The notes under the pieces are model-generated. The model had not been told where the DNA came from, searched no databases, and saw only the letters and a program-made list of their open reading frames with translations. From the NCBI GenBank assembly GCA_046590195.1, contig JBKJTP010000054.1:1-6091 (forward strand): a DNA stretch of 6,091 bases, in the 5' to 3' direction. The position numbers were made by a program, and so were the translations under genes. Positions 1 to 6,091 of this stretch are shown in pieces; the first letter of the stretch is position 1; each line of letters starts with the position of its first letter. The stretch is from JBKJTP01 sp046590195. Lineage in GTDB: Bacteria > Bacteroidota > Ignavibacteria > Palsa-1295.

Positions 1-4
1 TCAT

Positions 5-29
5 CAAGCTCTAGGGTTGCAAGCTCTAG
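5..29. repeat. Two direct copies of CAAGCTCTAG overlapping the hairpin
   Basis: CAAGCTCTAG occurs exactly at 5-14 and again at 20-29, offset by 15 bases. The second copy spans the end of the left hairpin arm and most of its loop. The function is unknown. The pattern could be a small duplication, or part of a longer repeat that begins before the window. Confidence 0.5.
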
Positions 30-59
30 ACCTTGCAACCCTAGTTCTCTTTCTTGCTC
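11..59 (+). terminator. Perfect inverted repeat with T-rich tail, probable terminator
   Basis: The arms CTAGGGTTGCAAG (11-23) and CTTGCAACCCTAG (32-44) are exact reverse complements, giving a 13-bp stem with an 8-base loop (24-31). A T-rich stretch TTCTCTTTCTT follows at 45-55. This is the arrangement of an intrinsic terminator for a + strand gene ending before the window. The stem is not very G+C-rich and the T run is interrupted by C, so termination may be partial. Alternatives are a dispersed intergenic hairpin or a protein-binding palindrome. If it is a working terminator, the permease genes need a promoter between about 45 and 103, where I could not assign one. Confidence 0.5.
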
Positions 60-103
60 AAGTTCAGAGCATCTTCCTAGCTTAAGTTTTTCGCCCCTTT
101 AAC

Positions 104-1354
104 ATGCCAAAACTGCGTCAGGATCTTTCGGAAAGCGTTGCGATAGCAATGCAGGCGCTCCGTTCGAACAAGCTTCGTACGGGCCTGACGATGCTCGGCA
201 TCGTGATCGGTATCGCAACGATCACGATCATGACCGCTTTCATCAACGGCATCGAGGACATGTTCCATGAGACGACAAGCTTCATGGGCAGCGATGTCTA
301 TTATGTCGATCGTTGGTCATGGGGTGGCGATGAGGATTGGACGAGCCAGCGCAATCGTCCGCGCATCGACAAAGAGCATGCATTGATACTCGAGCAGCGC
401 CTCACAACCGCGAAGGCGATCAGCGTAAGCGCAGACGAATGGAATTCGATCGCGAAATACAAGAACAACGAGGTCAAGCAGATGACCGCCGTTGGAGTCG
501 ATGGCAAGGCAACAGAGACTGGGCAGATCAACATCTCTGAAGGCCGATTCCTGTCAGTGTCGGAATTGATGGGCGCGTCACCTGTATGCGTGATCGGTGC
601 TGAGATCAAGGAGAATCTCTTCCCATACGAGTCAGCACTTGGTAAAATTATCCGAGTTGGTGGATATCCGCTTGAGGTCGTTGGCGTTGCAAAGAAGGTT
701 GGTGGGCTCTTCGGAGTCTTCACCGTTGATAAGCAGGCGATCATGCCGCTCCGGACACTCTTTAGTGCGTTCGGAAATCCGCAGCGCTCTGTAACGATTG
801 CGATACGCGCAGCTTCGCCACAAACAAAGCTTGATACAAAGGCGGAGATCGAATTCCACTATCGCCAGATACGTGGTCTAAAGCCGGGGCAAAAAGCAAA
901 CTTCGGTCTCAATACACAGGACCAATTCGACGCGCAGTTCGATGCTCTCACGGGCACGCTAAACGCTGTGGGACTGATGATCACAGGACTCTCGCTACTC
1001 GTTGGCGGTATCGGTATCATGAACATCATGTTCGTGACCGTGAAAGAACGGACGAAGGAGATTGGCATCCGCAAGGCCATCGGTGCAAAGCGCCGATCGA
1101 TCTTGTCGCAGTTCCTCGCTGAGGCTTCGATGATCGCACTCGTTGCAGGTATGTTCGCGGTCGCCTTTTCATTCCTGCTTTCGGTTACGTTGAACAACAC
1201 TCTGATGAAGGATGCCAGTATCCAGCTTGGCTTCCCGATCGAGACTGCGATCATGGGTCTTGTCATCTCGATCATTGTGGGTTTGGTCAGTGGTATTCTG
1301 CCTGCGTTCAAGGCGAGCCGCTTGAGTCCTGTTGATGCCCTCCGTTACGAATAA
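104..1354 (+). CDS. MacB/FtsX-type ABC transporter permease, first of a tandem pair
   Basis: A 416-residue inner-membrane permease subunit of a MacB-like ABC transporter. In this family the permease changes shape with ATP hydrolysis and moves or extracts substrates (peptides, lipids, lipoproteins, drugs) on the periplasmic side, often with a MacA-type adaptor. Visible order: short basic N-terminus, first membrane helix at about residues 26-46, periplasmic MacB_PCD-like domain at about 50-275, then an FtsX domain with helices near 284-312, 341-363 and 381-403. The family hallmark GGIGIMNIMF is at 301-310, followed by the cytoplasmic coupling segment KERTKEIGIRKAIGA at 314-328, and the protein ends with the typical SPVDALRYE. 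There is no Walker A/B ATPase domain, unlike E. coli MacB (about 650 residues), so the ATPase must be a separate protein. The ATG at 104 gives the expected short N-terminus; no Shine-Dalgarno sequence precedes it. The next gene is a paralogue 13 bp downstream. Substrate cannot be told; a LolC/E-like role is a less likely alternative. Confidence 0.93.
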   Translation: MPKLRQDLSESVAIAMQALRSNKLRTGLTMLGIVIGIATITIMTAFINGIEDMFHETTSFMGSDVYYVDRWSWGGDEDWTSQRNRPRIDKEHALILEQRLTTAKAISVSADEWNSIAKYKNNEVKQMTAVGVDGKATETGQINISEGRFLSVSELMGASPVCVIGAEIKENLFPYESALGKIIRVGGYPLEVVGVAKKVGGLFGVFTVDKQAIMPLRTLFSAFGNPQRSVTIAIRAASPQTKLDTKAEIEFHYRQIRGLKPGQKANFGLNTQDQFDAQFDALTGTLNAVGLMITGLSLLVGGIGIMNIMFVTVKERTKEIGIRKAIGAKRRSILSQFLAEASMIALVAGMFAVAFSFLLSVTLNNTLMKDASIQLGFPIETAIMGLVISIIVGLVSGILPAFKASRLSPVDALRYE

Positions 1355-1367
1355 TTATTAGAGCGCA

Positions 1368-2603
1368 ATGCATATCGGTGAAAATGTAAGGATGGCATTT
1401 AGCTCGCTCAGGACGAACAAGCTCCGTTCGATCCTGACGATGATCGGAATCGTGGTCGGAGTGTTCTCGATCATCGGCGTGATGACCGCGCTCGGTGTGC
1501 TGCAAAACAGCATCAATAGCTCGCTCTCGCAGCTTGGATCTGAGACGTTCACGGTCCGCAAGTTTCCAACCATCCAGACCGGAGAGATGGACTGGATGAA
1601 GTACATGCATCGCAAGGAGATCACGTACGAGGATATCAAGTATGTCCGCGAGTTCGCGCAGGCACCAATGGCCGTGAGCGCCGAGCACATGATCGCGCCG
1701 CTCGTTGTCGCGTATGGCAATGAGAAGTCAGATCCACAGTTCCAGCTTCAAGGCTCTGACGATCACTACACGCTCAATCACAACTTCACGATCAAAACGG
1801 GACGCATGCTCTCGTTTGATGATGTCGAGTATGCACGCGATGTTGTGGTACTTGGCGAGGATGTCGTCAATCGCGTATTCAAGACCGAGAAGGACCCGAT
1901 CGGCAAGATGGTACGCTTGAACAGCCGACCATACACAGTCATAGGTACGTTCGAATCGAAGGGTGGAGGCGCAGGACAGTCGCAAGATGCTTTTGCGCTT
2001 GTTCCGATCACGAATCTAGTTAAGTATCATTCGGATCGCGACCTTATTTCGCTCACGCTGACCGTGCGTGCTAAGTCACAAGAGACCCTTGAAGCCACAA
2101 AAGACGAGATCATTGGTTTGATGCGGACTGTGCGTGGAGTGAAGCCAGGTGGCGATAATGATTTTGAGGTCGAGACGAACACGTCTCTCACCGCCCAGTT
2201 CGCAGATCTCTCTAAGTATGTGTTTTTCGCCGGCTTCGGCATCAGCGCAATCGCGCTTATCGCTGCATCGATCGGCATCATGAACATCATGCTCGTCTCC
2301 GTGACAGAGCGCACGAAAGAGATCGGCATCCGCAAGGCGCTCGGCGCACGCAAATCTGATATCACCGGGCAATTCCTCATGGAGGCTGTCGTGCTTTGCG
2401 AGATCGGTGGGATCGTGGGCATCGGTATCGGCATTGCCTTTGGCAATATCGTAGCGCTGATCATGAGCGCGCCCGTCTATATTCCTTATGACTGGATCGC
2501 AATCGGCCTGCTCGTTTGCTCCGCGGTCGGTATCATCTTCGGGATGTACCCAGCAGTAAAGGCCGCCCGCATGCACCCGATCGACGCGCTGCGCTTCGAA
2601 TAA
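1368..2603 (+). CDS. MacB/FtsX-type ABC transporter permease, second of a tandem pair
   Basis: A 411-residue permease paralogous to the preceding gene and likely its heterodimer partner. Layout: first helix at about residues 22-44, periplasmic domain to about 280, then FtsX-domain helices near 287-310, 335-362 and 375-398. Hallmarks are IGIMNIML at 302-309, TERTKEIGIRKALGAR at 313-328 and the C-terminal PIDALRFE. These fall within a residue or two of the same positions in the first permease, so the two are nearly collinear. The periplasmic domains differ much more, which fits two specialised halves of one transporter rather than a recent copy. No ATPase domain is present. The ATG at 1368 keeps the segment ENVRMAFSSLRTNKLRS that usually precedes the first helix; an internal ATG at 1392 would remove part of it. 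The leader contains only a weak GAG and no real Shine-Dalgarno sequence. The 13-bp gap to the first gene strongly suggests co-transcription. The substrate is unknown. Confidence 0.93.
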   Translation: MHIGENVRMAFSSLRTNKLRSILTMIGIVVGVFSIIGVMTALGVLQNSINSSLSQLGSETFTVRKFPTIQTGEMDWMKYMHRKEITYEDIKYVREFAQAPMAVSAEHMIAPLVVAYGNEKSDPQFQLQGSDDHYTLNHNFTIKTGRMLSFDDVEYARDVVVLGEDVVNRVFKTEKDPIGKMVRLNSRPYTVIGTFESKGGGAGQSQDAFALVPITNLVKYHSDRDLISLTLTVRAKSQETLEATKDEIIGLMRTVRGVKPGGDNDFEVETNTSLTAQFADLSKYVFFAGFGISAIALIAASIGIMNIMLVSVTERTKEIGIRKALGARKSDITGQFLMEAVVLCEIGGIVGIGIGIAFGNIVALIMSAPVYIPYDWIAIGLLVCSAVGIIFGMYPAVKAARMHPIDALRFE

Positions 2604-2642
2604 CCTCGTCCGGTCCCATACTCAGCGAATACAATCTCGCAC

Positions 2643-2669
2643 TTTTGGCGTTAGACCCCTGACGCAAAA
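2643..2669 (+). promoter_or_regulatory. Imperfect hairpin just upstream of the lnt start
   Basis: The arms TTTTGGCGTTA (2643-2653) and TGACGCAAAA (2660-2669) can pair over ten positions, with one bulged G and one G-T wobble, around a 6-base loop. The hairpin ends six bases before the GTG start of lnt, where a ribosome-binding site would normally lie. No T run follows, so it is not a typical terminator. It could affect translation of lnt, mark an operator, or be chance. The rest of the 72-bp spacer (2604-2675) shows nothing else I can name. Confidence 0.25.
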
Positions 2670-2675
2670 CTCGCT

Positions 2676-4397
2676 GTGACAAAATCTTCGTTTTATACGC
2701 GACCGCTGTTTCTCGCGGCCATCTCCGGCATTCTCTATGGGCTGGCATTTCCTCCGACGGGCATCGTCGGGGGCTTTCTCGCTTTCTTTTGCCTGGTGCC
2801 ACTCTTGATCTCGATCGAGACTTCTACGCGACTGAAGGACACATTCAAGCGCGGATTTCTCGCGATGTTCCTCCTCGGACTCATCTCGAACTACTGGGTC
2901 GGTGGTTGGGGTGGTATTGGCAACGTAGATCCATTTCTCATGATGGGCGGGATCATCCTCGCGTTGGTGCATCCGTTCTTCCTTGTCATCCCCGTGCTGC
3001 TCTATGATGTCATCAGAAGGAAGTATGGTGTTAAGCCTGCGCTTTATGCGCTGCCAGTGCTGTGGGTTGGCTTCGAGTTTTGGCATGCCATCGGCGATCT
3101 CTCGTATCCGTGGCTGAATCTCTACAACACACAGACTTACAACACGGCGTTCATTCAGTTCATCGAGTTCACAGGCTCGTATGGACTCTCGTTTCTCCTC
3201 GTCGCGATCAACGTGCTGATCTATGCACTCCTGCGTTCGAGAGCGACGTCAACAGATCTTGCCGCGCTGGTCCCGTCGAAACGTGGTAGAGTGATGGCTG
3301 TTGCGACGCTGTTATCAGCGTTCGTCTTTCCCTATTGCTTCGGTGCCTTTATGTTTACCGAAACCGAAGAAGCGAGCGGTGATCTTCGCATCACCATCAT
3401 CCAGCCGAACATCAATCCATGGGATAAATGGTCGCAGAGTGTGGATGCCGTGATGGATACCAATTACAATGCAACGATCGAAGCCTTACGGACCGGCGAT
3501 CACGAAGTGAAGGGGCAGCGCACCGAACTACTCCTCTGGCCTGAGACCGCGATCCCGTTCTACGTCACGCAGCCGAGAAATGGCGAGCATCTCGTGAAAC
3601 TCTACTCCTTCCTCGATTACACGAGGATGGCGATGCTCACGGGCTTTCCGATGATCGAGGAGTATCAGGATGTGAAGACAGCTCCGAATGATGCCAAGCC
3701 AGTGAAAGGATCGAGCGCGGCGTACCGGAATTACAACGCTTCGATGGTGATCTACAGAGATCCGGATGGATACAAGCAGGAGCATTACTACAAACAGAAG
3801 CTTGTGCCGCTGGGCGAGAAGGTGCCGTTCGTAGATATTATCCCTATCCTCGGCGATTTCATTAAGTGGCAGGTTGGTATCGGAAGTTGGAATACTGGCC
3901 AGGGCCGCAACTTGCAGGAGCTGCCAATGCGCGCTGTTGATAGCACCGCGAGCACCCAGGACACTGCGAAGCTCTGGACGATGATCTGTTATGAATCGGT
4001 CTATCCTTCGTTCGTTCGTGAGTTCGTAAAGGGTGGAGCAGAGTTGCTTTTCGTCATCACGAATGACGGATGGTACGGCAAGAGCTCCGGTCCACATCAG
4101 CACAATCAATTCGCATTGCTGCGCGCAGTAGAAAATCGCCGATGGATCGCGCGCTCTGCCAACACCGGCATCTCGTGCGTCATTGACGACAAGGGCCGCA
4201 TACTGCAAGAGACCGATCTCTTCGTACGTGCCTCGATCTCGCAGAACTTCCCATTGCTTAACCGTCAAACGTTCTACACGCGCTTCGGCGACTGGCTCGC
4301 GATTCCGTGCATGTGGATCACCGGCGGCTTCGCCCTCTTCTCGGTCGTGCAATACTATCGCACCCGACCGAAGAAGGTGAAGAAAGCGAGCGTATAA
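2676..4397 (+). CDS. lnt: Apolipoprotein N-acyltransferase
   Basis: A 573-residue integral inner-membrane enzyme that transfers an acyl chain from a phospholipid to the N-terminal cysteine amine of apolipoproteins, the last step of lipoprotein maturation after Lgt and LspA. Several hydrophobic helices lie at about residues 10-27, 31-48, 59-76, 86-110, 120-139, 160-187 and 204-227. The nitrilase (carbon-nitrogen hydrolase) domain starts near 237, and a last helix lies at about 545-565. The catalytic triad is visible: Glu290 in LLWPETAIPFY, Lys373 in YYKQKLVPLGEKVPF and Cys438 in MICYES. The conserved TNDGWYG segment and the later ENRRWIARSANTGIS segment are intact. It is longer than E. coli Lnt (512 residues), partly from extra residues between Glu290 and Lys373 (about 326-350) and before Cys438. 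The start is GTG at 2676: an in-frame TAG at 2652-2654 excludes longer versions, and the first helix begins ten residues in. No Shine-Dalgarno sequence is seen. It lies 72 bp after the permease pair. Confidence 0.96.
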   Translation: MTKSSFYTRPLFLAAISGILYGLAFPPTGIVGGFLAFFCLVPLLISIETSTRLKDTFKRGFLAMFLLGLISNYWVGGWGGIGNVDPFLMMGGIILALVHPFFLVIPVLLYDVIRRKYGVKPALYALPVLWVGFEFWHAIGDLSYPWLNLYNTQTYNTAFIQFIEFTGSYGLSFLLVAINVLIYALLRSRATSTDLAALVPSKRGRVMAVATLLSAFVFPYCFGAFMFTETEEASGDLRITIIQPNINPWDKWSQSVDAVMDTNYNATIEALRTGDHEVKGQRTELLLWPETAIPFYVTQPRNGEHLVKLYSFLDYTRMAMLTGFPMIEEYQDVKTAPNDAKPVKGSSAAYRNYNASMVIYRDPDGYKQEHYYKQKLVPLGEKVPFVDIIPILGDFIKWQVGIGSWNTGQGRNLQELPMRAVDSTASTQDTAKLWTMICYESVYPSFVREFVKGGAELLFVITNDGWYGKSSGPHQHNQFALLRAVENRRWIARSANTGISCVIDDKGRILQETDLFVRASISQNFPLLNRQTFYTRFGDWLAIPCMWITGGFALFSVVQYYRTRPKKVKKASV

Positions 4398-4399
4398 TT

Positions 4400-4427
4400 C
4401 AGAACTCAGAACTCAGCATTCAGAACT
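4400..4427. repeat. Heptamer tandem repeat, four units of CAGAACT
   Basis: Four consecutive 7-bp units fill most of the 40-bp gap between lnt and uup: CAGAACT, CAGAACT, CAGCATT, CAGAACT. The third unit has two changes. The flanking ATT is also repeated, so ATTCAGAACTC occurs at 4397-4407 and again at 4418-4428, exactly three units apart. The repeat starts three bases after the last base of the lnt stop codon and ends ten bases before the proposed TTG start of uup. It resembles the short tandemly repeated heptamers known from several bacterial genomes. Its role is unknown; in this transcript it occupies the uup leader. Confidence 0.75.
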
Positions 4428-4437
4428 CCCCAAGACC

Positions 4438-6091
4438 TTGCTCCTTTCCGTCGAGAACCTCAGTAAAGATTTCCGTTTCAAGCCGCTCTTTGAAGGCGCG
4501 AGCTTTAATATTGGCTGGACCGATCGCGTCGGCCTCATCGGAGTTAATGGCTCCGGCAAGACGACCTTGCTCCGCATTCTCGCTGGTGAAGAGACGCAGG
4601 ATGCCGGCAAGGTGATACTCGCCGATGGCAAGATCGTTGGCTATCTGCCGCAGAATCCGGTATTCGATCCGGAAGAGTCGGTGCTCGACGCGCTCTTCTC
4701 GAAGAGCGGCGACGTGATGCAACTCATTCACGATTATGAGGCGATCTGCGAACAGGTGACGCATGATAGCGATCCGAAGCTCATCACGAAGATGAGCGAG
4801 CTTTCGCAGAAGATCGATGCAGCAGGTGCCTGGGAGCTTGAGACAAAGGCAAAGGTGATCCTCTCGAAGCTTGGCATCACCGAGCTTGAAGCAAAAGTTG
4901 GCGAGCTCTCCGGCGGACAACGGAAGCGCATCGCGCTAGCACACGCGCTGATCGTCAATCCCGACTTGCTCATACTGGACGAGCCCACTAACCATCTCGA
5001 CGCTGAGACGATCGAGTGGCTCGAAGAATATCTCTCGCGGTATGCGGGCGGATTGTTGCTCGTGACGCACGATCGTTACTTCCTCGATCGCGTCACGAAT
5101 CGGATCCTCGAAGTTGATCGCAATGACATCCGGACCTACGACGGTAACTACGTCTATTATCTCGAAGCCAAGGCTGCAGAAGAAGAGCGTCTCGCAACAG
5201 AAGAGCACAAGCGCAAGCAGCTTGTAAAGCAGGAGCTTGCATGGCTACGTCGCGGTGCTAAGGCGCGAACGACCAAGCAGAAGGCTCGCATCGATCGTGC
5301 GGATGAATTGATCAACGCACCGAGGGCACAGCAGAAACAGGAGCTTGAGATCGCCGTTGCTGGCCGTAGACTGGGCACGAAGACGATCGAGTTCGAGGAT
5401 GTTTCGAAGGCTTATGATGATAAGCAGCTAGTCAAGGACTTCAGCTATGTACTAACTCGCGGTGAATCTGTTGGTATCATTGGTCCAAATGGTGCTGGCA
5501 AAACCACACTGCTTGATCTTATCACCGGACGCGTGCAGCCCGATTCCGGCAAAGTAGAGGTCGGACAGACTGTCGTCATCGGTTATTACGATCAGGAGAG
5601 TCGCACGCTGAATGACGATCAACGCGTGATCGATTACGTCCGCGAGGCCGGAGATCATGTCATGACCTCGGATGGCAACACGATCACTGCTGGCCAGATG
5701 CTCGAGCGCTTCCTCTTTCCGCCGGTGATGCAGTTCGCGAACATAGGCAAGCTTTCAGGCGGCGAGCGCCGCAGACTCTATCTGCTTCGCATCCTCATGG
5801 GTGCACCGAACGTGCTCTTACTCGATGAGCCGACGAACGATCTCGATATCCCGACGCTCGTTGCGCTCGAAGATTATCTCGACCACTTCAACGGCGTCGT
5901 CATCGCAGTGAGCCACGATCGCTATTTCCTTGACCGTGTTGTCGATCACGTCTTCCGCTTCGAAGGCGGCGGACACATCCGAGAATATCCCGGCAATTAC
6001 AGCGCCTTCCTTGAGATACGTGATCGAGAGGAGAAAGAGGAACGCCAAGCACTCGAAGCAGCGAAGAAGAAGCCTGTGATAGCAAAGGCTC
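4438..6091 (+). CDS. uup: ABC-F family ATPase, Uup type (3' end cut by window)
   Basis: The first 551 codons of a soluble ABC-F protein with two ATPase domains and no membrane segment. Family members bind ribosomes; E. coli Uup is also linked to DNA transactions and transposon excision. Domain 1 has Walker A GVNGSGKT at 35-42, signature LSGGQ at 157-161, Walker B with LDEPTNHLD at 180-188 and H-loop His211. A charged helical linker follows at about 220-300, including WLRRGAKARTTKQKARI from residue 269, typical of Uup-like members. Domain 2 has Walker A GPNGAGKT at 349-356, signature LSGGE at 439-443, LDEPTNDLD at 462-470 and His493. The stretch MLERFLFPP before the second signature also favours Uup over EttA or antibiotic-resistance ABC-F proteins. 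The sequence ends in a charged, probably coiled-coil tail; E. coli Uup has about 635 residues, so perhaps 70-100 are missing. The frame opens at 4381 and has no ATG before Walker A, so TTG at 4438, giving MLLSVENLSKDF, is the best start. No Shine-Dalgarno sequence is seen. Confidence 0.9.
   Translation, partial: MLLSVENLSKDFRFKPLFEGASFNIGWTDRVGLIGVNGSGKTTLLRILAGEETQDAGKVILADGKIVGYLPQNPVFDPEESVLDALFSKSGDVMQLIHDYEAICEQVTHDSDPKLITKMSELSQKIDAAGAWELETKAKVILSKLGITELEAKVGELSGGQRKRIALAHALIVNPDLLILDEPTNHLDAETIEWLEEYLSRYAGGLLLVTHDRYFLDRVTNRILEVDRNDIRTYDGNYVYYLEAKAAEEERLATEEHKRKQLVKQELAWLRRGAKARTTKQKARIDRADELINAPRAQQKQELEIAVAGRRLGTKTIEFEDVSKAYDDKQLVKDFSYVLTRGESVGIIGPNGAGKTTLLDLITGRVQPDSGKVEVGQTVVIGYYDQESRTLNDDQRVIDYVREAGDHVMTSDGNTITAGQMLERFLFPPVMQFANIGKLSGGERRRLYLLRILMGAPNVLLLDEPTNDLDIPTLVALEDYLDHFNGVVIAVSHDRYFLDRVVDHVFRFEGGGHIREYPGNYSAFLEIRDREEKEERQALEAAKKKPVIAKA

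Noticed and set aside
53..85. Possible Bacteroidota-style promoter: CTTG at 53-56 and TAGCTTAA at 78-85 with 21 bases between.
   Set aside because: Only a partial match to the TTTG / TAnnTTTG pattern, the phylum is not proven, and the – 33-like element overlaps the possible terminator tail. It is too weak to annotate.
180..260. Apparent excess of GATC and CGATC words across the window.
   Set aside because: It is explained by frequent Ile (ATC) and Asp (GAT) codons in these proteins; the sites are in coding sequence with no spacing pattern.
1011..1100. Local DNA similarity between the two permease genes (for example an identical 15-base run at 1016-1030 and 2277-2291) as a recent duplication or gene conversion.
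   Set aside because: Similarity is confined to the conserved protein motif and synonymous positions differ around it, so selection on the protein explains it.
859..1311. Open – strand frames within the permease genes (also near 301-744, 2027-2464 and 2076-2576).
   Set aside because: They are antisense to well-supported permease genes and show no motif or plausible start context of their own.
3528..4352. A long open frame on the – strand (about 274 codons) inside lnt.
   Set aside because: It lies wholly antisense to a gene with intact catalytic motifs, its translation is rich in charged residues with no recognisable domain, and codon bias on the coding strand readily opens such frames.
4400..4427. 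Heptamer repeat as a CRISPR array or attachment site.
   Set aside because: The units are only 7 bp with no spacers, and no integrase, tRNA or cas gene is in the window.
4381..4437. Extension of uup upstream through the heptamer repeat.
   Set aside because: The frame is open here but has no ATG, GTG or TTG before 4438, and the encoded residues do not resemble an ABC-F N-terminus; the stretch overlaps the lnt end and the repeat.
4438..6091. ABC-F gene as an antibiotic-resistance protein or as the ATPase of the permease pair.
   Set aside because: It has two fused ATPase domains, a Uup-type linker and the FLFPP-type segment. ABC-F proteins do not pair with membrane permeases, and MacB/LolD partners are single-domain ATPases.

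Overview
The window is ordinary-looking bacterial chromosome (roughly half G+C) with four genes, all on the + strand and tightly packed. Nothing is encoded convincingly on the – strand. An lnt gene implies a diderm (Gram-negative) cell with an outer membrane and triacylated lipoproteins. None of the four start codons has a convincing Shine-Dalgarno sequence. The two permeases carry an aromatic-rich stretch just after the first membrane helix, of a type I associate with Bacteroidota, Ignavibacteriota, Chlorobiota and Kapabacteria-like bacteria. An FCB-group organism is therefore my best guess, but it is an inference from motif style and is not proven here.

Layout. Bases 1-103 are non-coding. 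They hold a perfect 13-bp inverted repeat with a T-rich tail (probable terminator of an unseen upstream gene) and a 10-bp direct repeat. Bases 104-1354 and 1368-2603 encode two paralogous MacB/FtsX-type ABC transporter permeases separated by 13 bp. Neither has its own ATPase domain. Bases 2604-2675 are a short spacer with an imperfect hairpin directly before the next start. Bases 2676-4397 encode apolipoprotein N-acyltransferase (Lnt) from a GTG start. Bases 4398-4437 are a 40-bp spacer made largely of a 7-bp tandem repeat. From 4438 (TTG start) to the window edge runs an ABC-F ATPase of the Uup type, complete through both ATPase domains but missing its C-terminal end.

How the genes fit together. 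The two permeases probably form a heterodimer, powered by a separate MacB/LolD-type ATPase encoded outside the window, that works on substrates at the periplasmic face of the inner membrane. Lnt completes lipoprotein maturation in the same membrane. Uup is a soluble ribosome- or DNA-associated ATPase and is probably a neighbour rather than a partner. Orientation and spacing allow co-transcription of all four, but no promoter could be assigned with confidence.

I see no new multi-gene system. The items most worth checking are the small non-coding elements: the left-edge hairpin, the hairpin before lnt and the heptamer repeat before uup. Also worth checking are the non-canonical, leader-poor starts and the linkage of the permease pair to lnt.
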